Source of the DNA: Flavobacteriaceae bacterium
GTDB taxonomy: Bacteria > Bacteroidota > Bacteroidia > Flavobacteriales > Flavobacteriaceae
Assembly: GCA_947448525.1 (NCBI GenBank)
Contig: CANFNV010000004.1
Location: 1-64,000, forward strand
Direction of reading: 5' to 3'
Length of the DNA: 64,000 bases
How positions within the stretch are numbered: position 1 is the stretch's first letter; every line of letters starts with the position of its first letter. A model generated the notes under the pieces. It saw only the letters and a program-made list of their open reading frames with translations, had not been told where the DNA came from and ran no database searches. Of the stretch, positions 52,461-59,941 are shown piece by piece. The position numbers and the translations under genes are program-made.

Positions 52461-52871
52461 TCAATTGATTGGAAGAACAAGTCTCTTCTCAGGGTCTATT
52501 GACCATTGCACTTGCCACATTCTCCCATCAATTTGGTCAAGAAGAATAAAATTATAACTATTTTGTGTTGAGTATAGTGAAAACCTCTCGTTAGATTCAT
52601 TTTCAGGAGTTATGAGAGAATATGTGTTTAATATAGTTTCAAAGCGTTTATCACTTTCAGTATGGTATTGCACTTGCCAAAGATGACCGTTACGGGTGTT
52701 TAGCTTTATAAATGTCCACATATTTGTCGTTGGATAAAGTTTATAAACTACTGATGAGTTTTCAATTTGTTTTTGTTCATAGGTGCTTTTAGCACCAACA
52801 TTTATTTCATTTTGTGAATAAGATGTAAGTGTAATGAATACTAAGATCAGAGAAATTGTTATTTTCTTCAT
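52461..52871 (-). CDS. Cassette gene: small secreted protein of unknown function
   Basis: 136 residues. The signal peptide is KKITISLILVFITLTSYSQ. The mature protein contains a two-fold repeat: TNMWTFIKLNTRNGHLWQVQYHTESDKRFETILNT and NSYNFILLDQIDGRMWQVQWSIDPEKRLVLPIN, both with a (N/D)GxxWQVQ(Y/W) core followed by a KRF/KRL step. The repeat suggests a small beta-sheet domain; I know no function. It is the cassette nearest the integrase remnant. A compact degenerate att-like site lies 32 nt upstream of its ATG. Confidence 0.72.
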   Translation of the reverse strand: MKKITISLILVFITLTSYSQNEINVGAKSTYEQKQIENSSVVYKLYPTTNMWTFIKLNTRNGHLWQVQYHTESDKRFETILNTYSLITPENESNERFSLYSTQNSYNFILLDQIDGRMWQVQWSIDPEKRLVLPIN

Positions 52872-52902
52872 ATTAATTGTTATTTGTATCGTAATACTAT
52901 TG

Positions 52903-52947
52903 ACGCTAACTCGTTTATAGGTTTGACAAAATCAGACCTATCACTCC
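52903..52947 (-). repeat. Compact degenerate att-like site beside the integrase remnant
   Basis: CGCTAAC (AAC 52908-52910) is followed by a 6-nt spacer TCGTTT, then ATAGGTTTGA pairs with TCAGACCTAT over a 5-nt loop (9 of 10), then a 2-nt CA and CTCC where the other sites have GTT. AAC-N6-stem and stem-N2 match the five full sites; the GTT is lost and the arms are much shorter. It could be an attI-like or decayed site. Confidence 0.45.
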
Positions 52948-53012
52948 ACTTTTACGCGGATAGGTATGACGGCTATCAGACTTTATTATTATTCAAATAT
53001 ATTAATTTTTTA

Positions 53013-53265
53013 TCAGAAATCATCAAATGGACTTTTTATTTGTTGAATGCTTTTCGTACTTACAGGTGTGTAAATCCCAGTAGTTTTACTACTGTTATGA
53101 CCTAATAGCTCTTGAATATAGCGCAAATCGGTACCACTTTCTAGTAAATGTGTAGCAAAACTAGGGCGAAGTGTATGCAAACTAATTTGTTTGGATATTC
53201 CTGCTTTTTTGGCTGATTGATGAGGTACAGCTGTAATGGTTATGTACCTTTTTTTAACGGATAAG
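53013..53265 (-). pseudogene. C-terminal remnant of an integron-type tyrosine recombinase
   Basis: About 80 codons remain, ending at TGA 53015-53013, with no start codon; a TAA interrupts the frame just upstream. The remnant reads [53 protein letters not shown], and ends in [11 protein letters not shown]. It keeps the HxxR motif (HTLR), the GH motif ([10 protein letters not shown]) and the nucleophile Tyr (GIYTPVS). The Pro after HTLR (His in active relatives) and the Pro in YTPVS (His in YTHVS) look like decay. The SPxD tail resembles that of integron IntI and Bacteroidetes XerC/D-like integrases. The N-terminal half is absent from the next 440 nt. Confidence 0.75.
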
Positions 53266-53703
53266 GGTTAGTACTAAATCTCTTCCGTAAAAAGATATAA
53301 ATGTACCGTGGTAAATTGGTTAACTTACCACGGTAAATTACTTAAGTTACCGCGGTAAAATAAACTACTCTTCAGGAAGATTTTTTTTACTCTTCAGGAC
53401 GCCTTGAAAAAGTCATCGGTATTTAAATAAGAACCTCAGCAGGAAAGTACTCTAAAGAATGATAATGTAAATAAAAAAAATGTCTAGCACCGGGAATTCT
53501 TGGAGGGAGAAGTTGTGTTATTAAAAATCCGAAAAGTCAGGAGCCATTATTTGAGCTTTATTTTTGAACTTTTTTAGAGTAGGATTAAAATTTTTCATTT
53601 CTTTTATTAAACTTTAAGTTAAATATTTGGAAATAAAAAAAACTAGTTCTATTTATATATAAAACAATTTGTACCTTTAAAGAACTAACCAGTACTTCAA
53701 AAA
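53266..53703. other. Non-coding stretch between integrase remnant and uspA
   Basis: 438 nt without a credible gene. The first part carries five tandem 22-bp units (53305-53414); the rest is AT-rich and leads into the universal stress protein gene. A minus-strand frame of 25 codons (MKNFNPTLKKFKNKAQIM onward) near 53530-53605 is too short to support. Confidence 0.6.
53305..53414. repeat. Five tandem 22-bp units, three with an ACCRYGGT palindrome
   Basis: Units start at 53305, 53327, 53349, 53371 and 53393. The first three begin ACCGTGGTAAA, ACCACGGTAAA and ACCGCGGTAAA, each with an 8-bp (near-)palindrome, at exact 22-bp steps (two helical turns). Units 3 and 4 end in ACTC; units 4 and 5 begin TTCAGGA. 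This regular phasing resembles plasmid iterons or a stack of operators. Confidence 0.65.
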
Positions 53704-54534
53704 ATGAAAAAGATTTTATTTCCAACCGATTTTTCTACTGTAGCACACAATGCTTTTGTACATGCATTAGCTTTTGCAAAATTGATTCATGGCGAATTAA
53801 TTTTATTACATTCTTATGAATGGCCTATAATGGATAGTCAATTTGCAATACAAAATTATAAAGTAGTTTATGACTCGATAGAATTTGGTAATTTAGAACA
53901 ATTTAAAGAAGAAGTACCTAAACTTCGCCAATTGGCTAAAGAAAATAATTTTGAACACATTAAGATGAGCCATATACTAATGGATGGCGATTTGATGTAT
54001 ACTATAAAAGAAGTGATTCAAAAAGAACCAATCGATTTTGTGGTGATGGGAACTTCTGGCGCTAGCGGTTGGAAAGAATTATTTCTTGGAACCAATACGG
54101 GAGAGGCAATTGCCAATTTGAGTGTTCCGGTTTTAAGTATTCCAGAAAGTGCTATATATTCTAAAATTGAAACTATCGGATTTACTACTCGATTTCGTGA
54201 AAAAGATAAAATTGCTTTAACTAGAGTTTTGAAGATTGCAAAATTGGCAGGAGCACAGGTAAAATGTTTATATGTACAAACCGAAGATTCTGATAATACC
54301 TCAAAAACATATCTCGAATGGGAAGCGTATTTTAAAAATGAACCCGTTCAGTTTTTTATAATTCCAAGTGAAGAAGTTAAACAAACAATAGAAGATTTTA
54401 TCACTCATCAAAATATTGATATTCTGACCATGTTAACCTATAAACGAAATTTCTTTGAATGGATGTTTACGACAAGTATTACCGAAAAAATGTCTTATCA
54501 TTGTGCTATTCCAATATTAGCCATGCAAGAATAG
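53704..54534 (+). CDS. Universal stress protein, tandem UspA domains
   Basis: 276 residues with two UspA folds. The first (1-145) begins KKILFPTDFSTVAHNAFVHALAFAK and ends with the nucleotide-binding GTSGASGWKELFLGTNTGEAIANLSVPVLSIP (G-2x-G-9x-G-S/T type). The second (155-275) begins IGFTTRFREKDKIALTRVLKIAK and lacks a clear ATP motif. Tandem UspA proteins are cytosolic and induced by starvation or stress. TACCTTTA lies about 25 nt upstream and could be an imperfect -7 box. Confidence 0.9.
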   Translation: MKKILFPTDFSTVAHNAFVHALAFAKLIHGELILLHSYEWPIMDSQFAIQNYKVVYDSIEFGNLEQFKEEVPKLRQLAKENNFEHIKMSHILMDGDLMYTIKEVIQKEPIDFVVMGTSGASGWKELFLGTNTGEAIANLSVPVLSIPESAIYSKIETIGFTTRFREKDKIALTRVLKIAKLAGAQVKCLYVQTEDSDNTSKTYLEWEAYFKNEPVQFFIIPSEEVKQTIEDFITHQNIDILTMLTYKRNFFEWMFTTSITEKMSYHCAIPILAMQE

Positions 54535-54539
54535 ATTGT

Positions 54540-54923
54540 TTATTTTATAGCAATCATTGAAATTTCAATGTTCACATTCTTGGGCAAGCAAGCCACTTGA
54601 ACGGTTTCTCTTGCGGGTGCTATTTTTTCATTAAAATAACATCCATATACCGAGTTAATTCTAGAGAAATCGTCCATATTCATAATGAAAATAGTAGTTT
54701 TTACAACATCTTCAAAAGTCATTTCGGCAGCTTCCAAAACGGCTTTGATGTTTTCCATTACTTGCTTTGTTTCGGCTTCAATTGAATCAAGAACCAATTC
54801 CATTGTGATTGGATTTAATGCAATTTGTCCAGAAGTATATAGGGTTTTTTCAACTAAAACCGCTTGATTATAAGGTCCGATTGGAGCAGGAGCTTTATCC
54901 GTAAATATTATTTTTTTTATCAT
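54540..54923 (-). CDS. ridA: RidA family reactive-intermediate deaminase
   Basis: 127 residues, the full RidA/YjgF/UK114 length. Motifs: APAPIGPYNQAVLVEKTLYTSGQIALNP near the start, and VFIMNMDDFSRINSVYGCYFNE and APARETVQVACLPKNVNIEISMIAI, including the Arg that binds the substrate carboxylate (PARETV). It hydrolyses 2-aminoacrylate and similar imines formed by PLP enzymes. It starts 2 nt after the lptD stop, so the two are cotranscribed. Confidence 0.92.
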   Translation of the reverse strand: MIKKIIFTDKAPAPIGPYNQAVLVEKTLYTSGQIALNPITMELVLDSIEAETKQVMENIKAVLEAAEMTFEDVVKTTIFIMNMDDFSRINSVYGCYFNEKIAPARETVQVACLPKNVNIEISMIAIK

Positions 54924-54925
54924 TT

Positions 54926-57679
54926 TTATTTAAGTATTCTATCCGATTGATTGCGTTTATCCCACTTGATGTCTTTAAGAATTCCAGCTTTAATTCCGAT
55001 AAAGAAACCCCAATAAGAGTTGTTTCCAAATGGGCTCCAATTAAAACTCATATTCCAACTCAACAAATCTCTATTCAAACGAATTTGTGTGAAAGTAACT
55101 CCTTTTTTTACAAAATCATATCCTGTTGAAACACCAATTTTCCATTTAGGAGTTAAATCAGTATTTGCGGAAATCATAATAGAATTGCTTCCAATTTTCC
55201 GTTCGTTTGCAACATTAGTGTAGGTTAGCGAATACGCAAAGTTCAAATCCCACGGAATTTTAGCATTATAAAACCCAGAAAACTTGTCATCATCCTTCTT
55301 TTCCTCTGAGTTTTCACTATTTCTAGATTCGTTTAACTCTGAGTTGTTTCCAAATAAATCATCTTCTCGACCACCATTTTTAGAACCTTGAATGTTCTTT
55401 TTTTGCTTATCTTCTTTAGCACTTGTTACCGAATAATTAATGGTCATATTGGCACTGGTCATTCTAAAAAGCCCACCGCCATTATCCATGTTAAAAGTAT
55501 TAATTCTCGTTTTATTGTCTTTTCCAAGCGCATAAGGATCTAATGTAGCCGCAAAATTGACATTCATTTTTTGTTTCAATAACAAAGTTCCACCGCTAAT
55601 TCGCATGGGCGACCAACGAAGGGAATCTGCTGCAATGTCATAACTTGTAGATAAATTTAAGTTATTCAATAACATAATTTTCTTTGGTTTTGTAGCTGTT
55701 GTATCTTTATCTCTTACTTTGGCTTCAAAAGTGTTGCTTAAACTAAATCCGATATTGTTTGCATACGTTTTCCCAGGTGCTCCATATATTCCGCCTTCAA
55801 AACGCGTATATTCTGCTGTTTTACCACTTGCATCTGTTGCGTATGTATCATAATATTTAGCAAAACTAGGTGCGTAACTATGAGAAATAGAAGGACGCAT
55901 TACATGGCGAATGGATTGAATTTGATGCTTTTCACCAAAATTGAAAGTTCCATAAATTGTTGTCCCAATACTGTTTGAAAACGAGTAAGTTCTAAAAGCA
56001 TCAAAGCCATTAACATTTGATGAAACCACCGAACCTACTGGTAATGCTGGTGGTAATGAGGATACAATAAAATCTTTTTTGACGGTTCTTAGATACCAGA
56101 CTTCGTTGTAACTTACTGATGTTGAAGCACTAAAGTATTTCATTATTTTAAAATTAGTACTCAACGGAATGGTGTGTTGGAGTCCCATTTTTGCGGAGTC
56201 AAACATTTCTTTTTTAAAGAAAAATTCATCAGTAGTTTGAATTTGATTATCTCCTTTTAAATTGTATTGTAAATTAATATTTTTTATAAACCCTTTTTTG
56301 ATACCATCTTTTGGCGCAAAGGGATATATTCTGTCAACACTCAATTGTAAGCTAGGCAATGTCATACTTATTTGCTTGGTTTGGGTATTTTGAGAATGTG
56401 TTGTTGATAATGATAGATTTACTTGCGGAACACACTGAAAAGTCTTAGAAAATGAAATCGATGAATTCATCGTGTTGTTCAAGGTTGAACCGATATTAGC
56501 TAAATTTATGGATTGTTGAAAATATTGACTGCTTCCTAAATTTACGGAGGCAGAAAATCTTGAATTTGGATTGGCTTTAGCATCTCGAGTGTGCGACCAT
56601 TGAATGTTGTAAATTTTACTTTTCGAGTAATCGGGATATCCACGTTCACTATTAATTAAATTCTCAAAGCGAAGATTAACACTTCCGCTGAATTTATATT
56701 TATTAGCATAATTGGATTGAAATCGAGTAGCATAACTGCCATTGGTGTAGTAATCTCCTAAAACTTCCAAATCATATTTGTCGCTCAAAGCAAAATAATA
56801 CCCCCCATTTTGTAGCGCATAGCCTCGTGTGTTATTTTCCCCAAAGGTTGGTGGAATAATACCCGAATGACTTTTTTCTGTAATTGGAAAAAAAGCAAAG
56901 GGTAATGCAATTGGTGTAGGAACATTTTCAATCCATAAATTCGTTGTTCCAATAACTACTTTTTTACCAGGTACAAATTTCATTTTACCGACTAAAAAAT
57001 AATATTCTGGATCTTCAATATCTTTAGAAGTGGTCAAGCGCGCACTTTTCATAAAATATACCGAGTCGTTTTCTTTTTTAGTTATTTTCGCTTTAATATT
57101 AAGCTCTTCTTGTTTGGTTCTTGAATTCCATACCAATGCTTTTTTGGTTTTATAATTAAATCGAATAGAGTCGGGTTCAACAACAGTATTACCTTGTTTA
57201 AAAACGGGCAATTGGGTATAATTTCCTAAAGAATCTTTTAATCGTCCTGCATAAACCTCGTTTTTTTGATAATCAAAAACTATGATGCCCGATTTTAATT
57301 CATAATCTAAGTAGTTTAACTCGGCTTCATCGTTAAGTGTAATTAGTTTTTTCTTTTGGTCAAATTTGGCGTATTTTTTTGCTTTGTATTTCACTTTCCC
57401 TTCTAAAACCGATTTCATTTTAATAGTATCGGGCTTTTCTGCAGCTGTTTTTTTTACTAATACAACTCCAGTTTCGGGCGTTAAATTACTTTCTTTTTTT
57501 GAAGTAACCGTTTGATTTTTAGAGGGAAATGGCTTTGATTTTTTTGGCGTTTCTTGAGCAAATATATTGGAACTTCCTATTGTTAGAAAATATGCTAATA
57601 AAACGATATAAAATAAGTTTGTACGCAAAGGTTTAAATGCTATTTTTGTAAAAATATGGCTTGATTTTTCAACTGCCAA
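54926..57679 (-). CDS. lptD: LPS-assembly outer-membrane protein LptD
   Basis: 917 residues. A signal segment (residues about 20-41, ending NIFAQ) is followed by a Lys-rich linker, then an OstA/LptA-like periplasmic beta-taco (KVKYKAKKYAKFDQKKKLITLNDEAELNYLDYELKSG) and the barrel, whose entry motif is LPFAFFPITEKSHSGIIPPTFGENNTRGYALQNGGYYFAL near 260-300. It inserts lipopolysaccharide into the outer leaflet together with LptE. An acidic Ser/Asn-rich loop (residues about 765-800) is inserted late in the barrel. Divergent from the amidase gene, with back-to-back -7 boxes between. Confidence 0.85.
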   Translation of the reverse strand: MAVEKSSHIFTKIAFKPLRTNLFYIVLLAYFLTIGSSNIFAQETPKKSKPFPSKNQTVTSKKESNLTPETGVVLVKKTAAEKPDTIKMKSVLEGKVKYKAKKYAKFDQKKKLITLNDEAELNYLDYELKSGIIVFDYQKNEVYAGRLKDSLGNYTQLPVFKQGNTVVEPDSIRFNYKTKKALVWNSRTKQEELNIKAKITKKENDSVYFMKSARLTTSKDIEDPEYYFLVGKMKFVPGKKVVIGTTNLWIENVPTPIALPFAFFPITEKSHSGIIPPTFGENNTRGYALQNGGYYFALSDKYDLEVLGDYYTNGSYATRFQSNYANKYKFSGSVNLRFENLINSERGYPDYSKSKIYNIQWSHTRDAKANPNSRFSASVNLGSSQYFQQSINLANIGSTLNNTMNSSISFSKTFQCVPQVNLSLSTTHSQNTQTKQISMTLPSLQLSVDRIYPFAPKDGIKKGFIKNINLQYNLKGDNQIQTTDEFFFKKEMFDSAKMGLQHTIPLSTNFKIMKYFSASTSVSYNEVWYLRTVKKDFIVSSLPPALPVGSVVSSNVNGFDAFRTYSFSNSIGTTIYGTFNFGEKHQIQSIRHVMRPSISHSYAPSFAKYYDTYATDASGKTAEYTRFEGGIYGAPGKTYANNIGFSLSNTFEAKVRDKDTTATKPKKIMLLNNLNLSTSYDIAADSLRWSPMRISGGTLLLKQKMNVNFAATLDPYALGKDNKTRINTFNMDNGGGLFRMTSANMTINYSVTSAKEDKQKKNIQGSKNGGREDDLFGNNSELNESRNSENSEEKKDDDKFSGFYNAKIPWDLNFAYSLTYTNVANERKIGSNSIMISANTDLTPKWKIGVSTGYDFVKKGVTFTQIRLNRDLLSWNMSFNWSPFGNNSYWGFFIGIKAGILKDIKWDKRNQSDRILK

Positions 57680-57699
57680 ACTTACATATTATTTTTCGT

Positions 57700-57732
57700 C
57701 AAAAATAGAGAATTAATAATTTTATAGCTTTG
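57700..57732. promoter_or_regulatory. Back-to-back -7 boxes for lptD and the amidase gene
   Basis: TATTTTTG on the minus strand (57707-57700) lies 20 nt before the lptD start; TAGCTTTG on the plus strand (57725-57732) lies 30 nt before the amidase ATG. The two promoters face away from each other within 33 bp, so they probably compete for or share regulators. Confidence 0.5.
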
Positions 57733-57762
57733 AAGTTTTAATTAAAATTAACGTTTACCATT

Positions 57763-58926
57763 ATGATTATTGTGAAGAAAATCAAATATACTATAGCAAT
57801 AGGACTCTTAATTTGTTCTACTCTAGTGTTTTCTCAATCGAATAAATTTAAAGTAACTCTTGATGCAGGTCATGGTGATCATGATTTTGGTGCGGTCTAC
57901 AATGGCCATATTGAGAAAAACATCAATTTAGGGATAACGCTAAAAGTTGGAAAAATATTAGAAAGAAATTCGAGTATTGAAGTTATATATACTAGAAAAA
58001 CGGACGTTTTTATTGATTTGGTTGAAAGAGCCAATATTGCCAATAGAGCTGATTCTAATATTTTTGTTTCTATTCATTGTAATGCCAATAAAAATACTGT
58101 TGCTGATGGAACTGAAACCTATGTTATGGGTATGTCTAAAAATGCTTCCAATTTGGAAGCTGCCAAACGAGAAAATCAGGTAATCACGATGGAAAAAGAT
58201 TACAAGCAAAAATACCAAGGTTTTGACCCGAACAAACCCGAAACCATGCTCGGAATGACAATTATGCAAGAAGAGTTTATTGAAAATAGTATTGCATTGG
58301 CAGGAAAAATTCAAGATCGATTTGTTCAAGATTTAGGAAAGAAAAGTAGAGGTGGAGGCGTGAAGCAGGCACCATATATGGTTTTGCACAAAGCATACAT
58401 GCCTAGAGTTTTAATTGAAAATGGTTTTATTTCTAATCCAGTTGAAGGAGCCAAACTGGATTCAGAAGATGGTCAACAAGAAATTGCAGAAGCCATCGCA
58501 AAAGCTATAACAAGTTATAAAAAAGAGTTCTTTGATGGCGAAGCCAGTGATGTTCAAATGGAAAAACCATCACAAAGAGTTGATGATAAGCCAATAAATC
58601 AAGTGACAGAAAATAAAAAATCAGATGTAGTTGAAAAACCTGAAACAAAATCGGAAGATAAAGAAGTTGTAAAAGGAATTGCTTACAAAATACAAATTTC
58701 AGCCAGCACTACTAAATTAGAACTTGTTCCTAATAATTTTAAAGGATTGAAAAATATTAGTTGTATTCATAATTCAAAAATTTATAAATACATGTACGGT
58801 GAAACCTCAAGTTATGAGGAAGCTAAAAAACTTTTAAATCAAGCCATAGACAAAGGATATGATTCTGCCTACATACTTGCTTTTAAAGACGGAAAGAGTG
58901 TCGATGTTAAAGACGTTATTAAATAA
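57763..58926 (+). CDS. N-acetylmuramoyl-L-alanine amidase with SPOR-like C-terminus
   Basis: 387 residues. A signal peptide (about residues 6-26, ending LVFSQ) is followed by an Amidase_3 domain (29-262): LDAGHGDHDFGAVYNG (zinc His), HIEKNINLGITLKVGK (Glu), VSIHCNANKN (second His) and RVLIENGFISNPVEGAKL (catalytic Glu). A Lys/Glu-rich linker leads to a SPOR-like domain (305-385, AYKIQISASTTKLELVPNNF ... TSSYEEAKKLLNQAIDKGYDSAYILAF). The enzyme cuts the amide bond between muramic acid and stem peptide in the periplasm; the SPOR-like part may target it to septal peptidoglycan. Confidence 0.9.
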   Translation: MIIVKKIKYTIAIGLLICSTLVFSQSNKFKVTLDAGHGDHDFGAVYNGHIEKNINLGITLKVGKILERNSSIEVIYTRKTDVFIDLVERANIANRADSNIFVSIHCNANKNTVADGTETYVMGMSKNASNLEAAKRENQVITMEKDYKQKYQGFDPNKPETMLGMTIMQEEFIENSIALAGKIQDRFVQDLGKKSRGGGVKQAPYMVLHKAYMPRVLIENGFISNPVEGAKLDSEDGQQEIAEAIAKAITSYKKEFFDGEASDVQMEKPSQRVDDKPINQVTENKKSDVVEKPETKSEDKEVVKGIAYKIQISASTTKLELVPNNFKGLKNISCIHNSKIYKYMYGETSSYEEAKKLLNQAIDKGYDSAYILAFKDGKSVDVKDVIK

Positions 58927-58960
58927 TACGTTATTTTTACAAAAATAAAAAATCATTATT

Positions 58961-59914
58961 TTGAAATTATCAAGAGAAATTAAATCGGCTGTATTAGTAA
59001 TTGCTTCCATTTTGTTGTTTATTTGGGGATACAGTTATTTAAAAGGGAGAGATTTATTTGTAAACTACAAAACCTTGTATGTTGAATATGAAAATGTGGA
59101 AGGTTTGACCGTTTCAGCTCCAGTTACTATAAATGGTTTAGTTATTGGGAGTGTGAGCAAAATTTCAATTGATAATAATTCGGCCAAAATTAAAGTTGAA
59201 TTGCAAATTAATTCCGATTTTCCAATTAAAAAAACTAGTGTCGCCGAAATTTATGCTCCAAATCCAATTGGGGGTAAACAAATTGCTGTTTTACCTTCTA
59301 ATACAGGAGCTGATGCAGTTGATGGCGATTCTTTAGTTTCTTCAAGTAAACTTGGATTAACCGATGAGTTGGCCAAACAAATGGTTCCTTTAAAAGATAA
59401 AATTACCAAATTATTGGATAATGCTAATGATATGTTGGATAATGTCAACCAAGTTTTGGACACAAAGTCTAAAGAAAATCTGAGAAAAAGCTTGTCTGAT
59501 TTATCGGAGACTATTGCCCAATTTAAAGAAACTTCTATAGGGTTAAATTCTATCGTGGCGCAAAATAAGTCTAAAATTAATGGGACAATGACAAATCTTG
59601 AAAAAGCATCCGATAATTTTGTAAAGGTTTCAGACTCATTAACAAAAATTAATATAAGTCAAACGGTAAAATCTCTTCAGAAAACACTAGTAAATGTTGA
59701 TAAATTGTTGGGTGAGATGCAAGCTGGTAAAGGAACTATGGGTAAATTAATTAAAGATGATGCTTTATACAATAACTTTAATAAAACTTCTAAAGAGTTG
59801 GAATTATTGTTGCAAGATTTGCGATTGAACCCTACACGTTATGTTAATGTTTCACTTTTTGGAAAGAAAAATAAACCCTACGTTAGTCCGACAGATACAA
59901 TTATAAAAAAATAA
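58961..59914 (+). CDS. MlaD/MCE family lipid-transport protein
   Basis: 317 residues starting from a TTG codon (MKLSREIKSAVLVIASILLF). An N-terminal membrane anchor (9-27) is followed by one MCE domain (about 36-115): YKTLYVEYENVEGLTVSAPVTINGLVIGSVSKISI ... ASVEIY-like SVAEIYAPNPIGGKQIAVLP. The rest is a long coiled coil (150-295) typical of tether proteins. It probably carries phospholipids across the periplasm as part of an ABC system; no ABC permease lies next to it here. It follows the amidase after 34 nt. Confidence 0.85.
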   Translation: MKLSREIKSAVLVIASILLFIWGYSYLKGRDLFVNYKTLYVEYENVEGLTVSAPVTINGLVIGSVSKISIDNNSAKIKVELQINSDFPIKKTSVAEIYAPNPIGGKQIAVLPSNTGADAVDGDSLVSSSKLGLTDELAKQMVPLKDKITKLLDNANDMLDNVNQVLDTKSKENLRKSLSDLSETIAQFKETSIGLNSIVAQNKSKINGTMTNLEKASDNFVKVSDSLTKINISQTVKSLQKTLVNVDKLLGEMQAGKGTMGKLIKDDALYNNFNKTSKELELLLQDLRLNPTRYVNVSLFGKKNKPYVSPTDTIIKK

Positions 59915-59941
59915 AGTCCAATAATTAATAACTCTATAAAT

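Larger units (their letters stand above)
49236..53265 (-). mobile_element. Integron-like gene-cassette array with decayed integrase
   Basis: Five units, all reading on the minus strand, are each closed by an attC-like inverted repeat: gene 52461-52871 with site 52295-52433; gene 51645-52232 with site 51533-51669; gene 50842-51498 with site 50691-50838; a unit without ORF with site 50187-50326; gene 49380-50156 with site 49236-49371. Taking the GTT of each right arm as the boundary, the inner units are 762, 834, 514 and 950 bp, the size range of integron cassettes. At the head are a degenerate compact site (52903-52947) and the C-terminal remnant of a tyrosine recombinase (53013-53265) on the same strand, so its 3' end faces the array. 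The array lies between two ordinary chromosomal genes. Interpretation as an integron-like system is inference from architecture. Confidence 0.7.

Noticed and set aside
52884..53105. Plus-strand frame of 73 codons beside the array
   Set aside because: It is antisense to the integrase remnant, whose minus-strand frame carries clear recombinase motifs.
53530..53605. 25-codon minus-strand frame as the integrase N-terminus
   Set aside because: It shows no recombinase motif and is separated from the remnant by stops and the 22-bp units.
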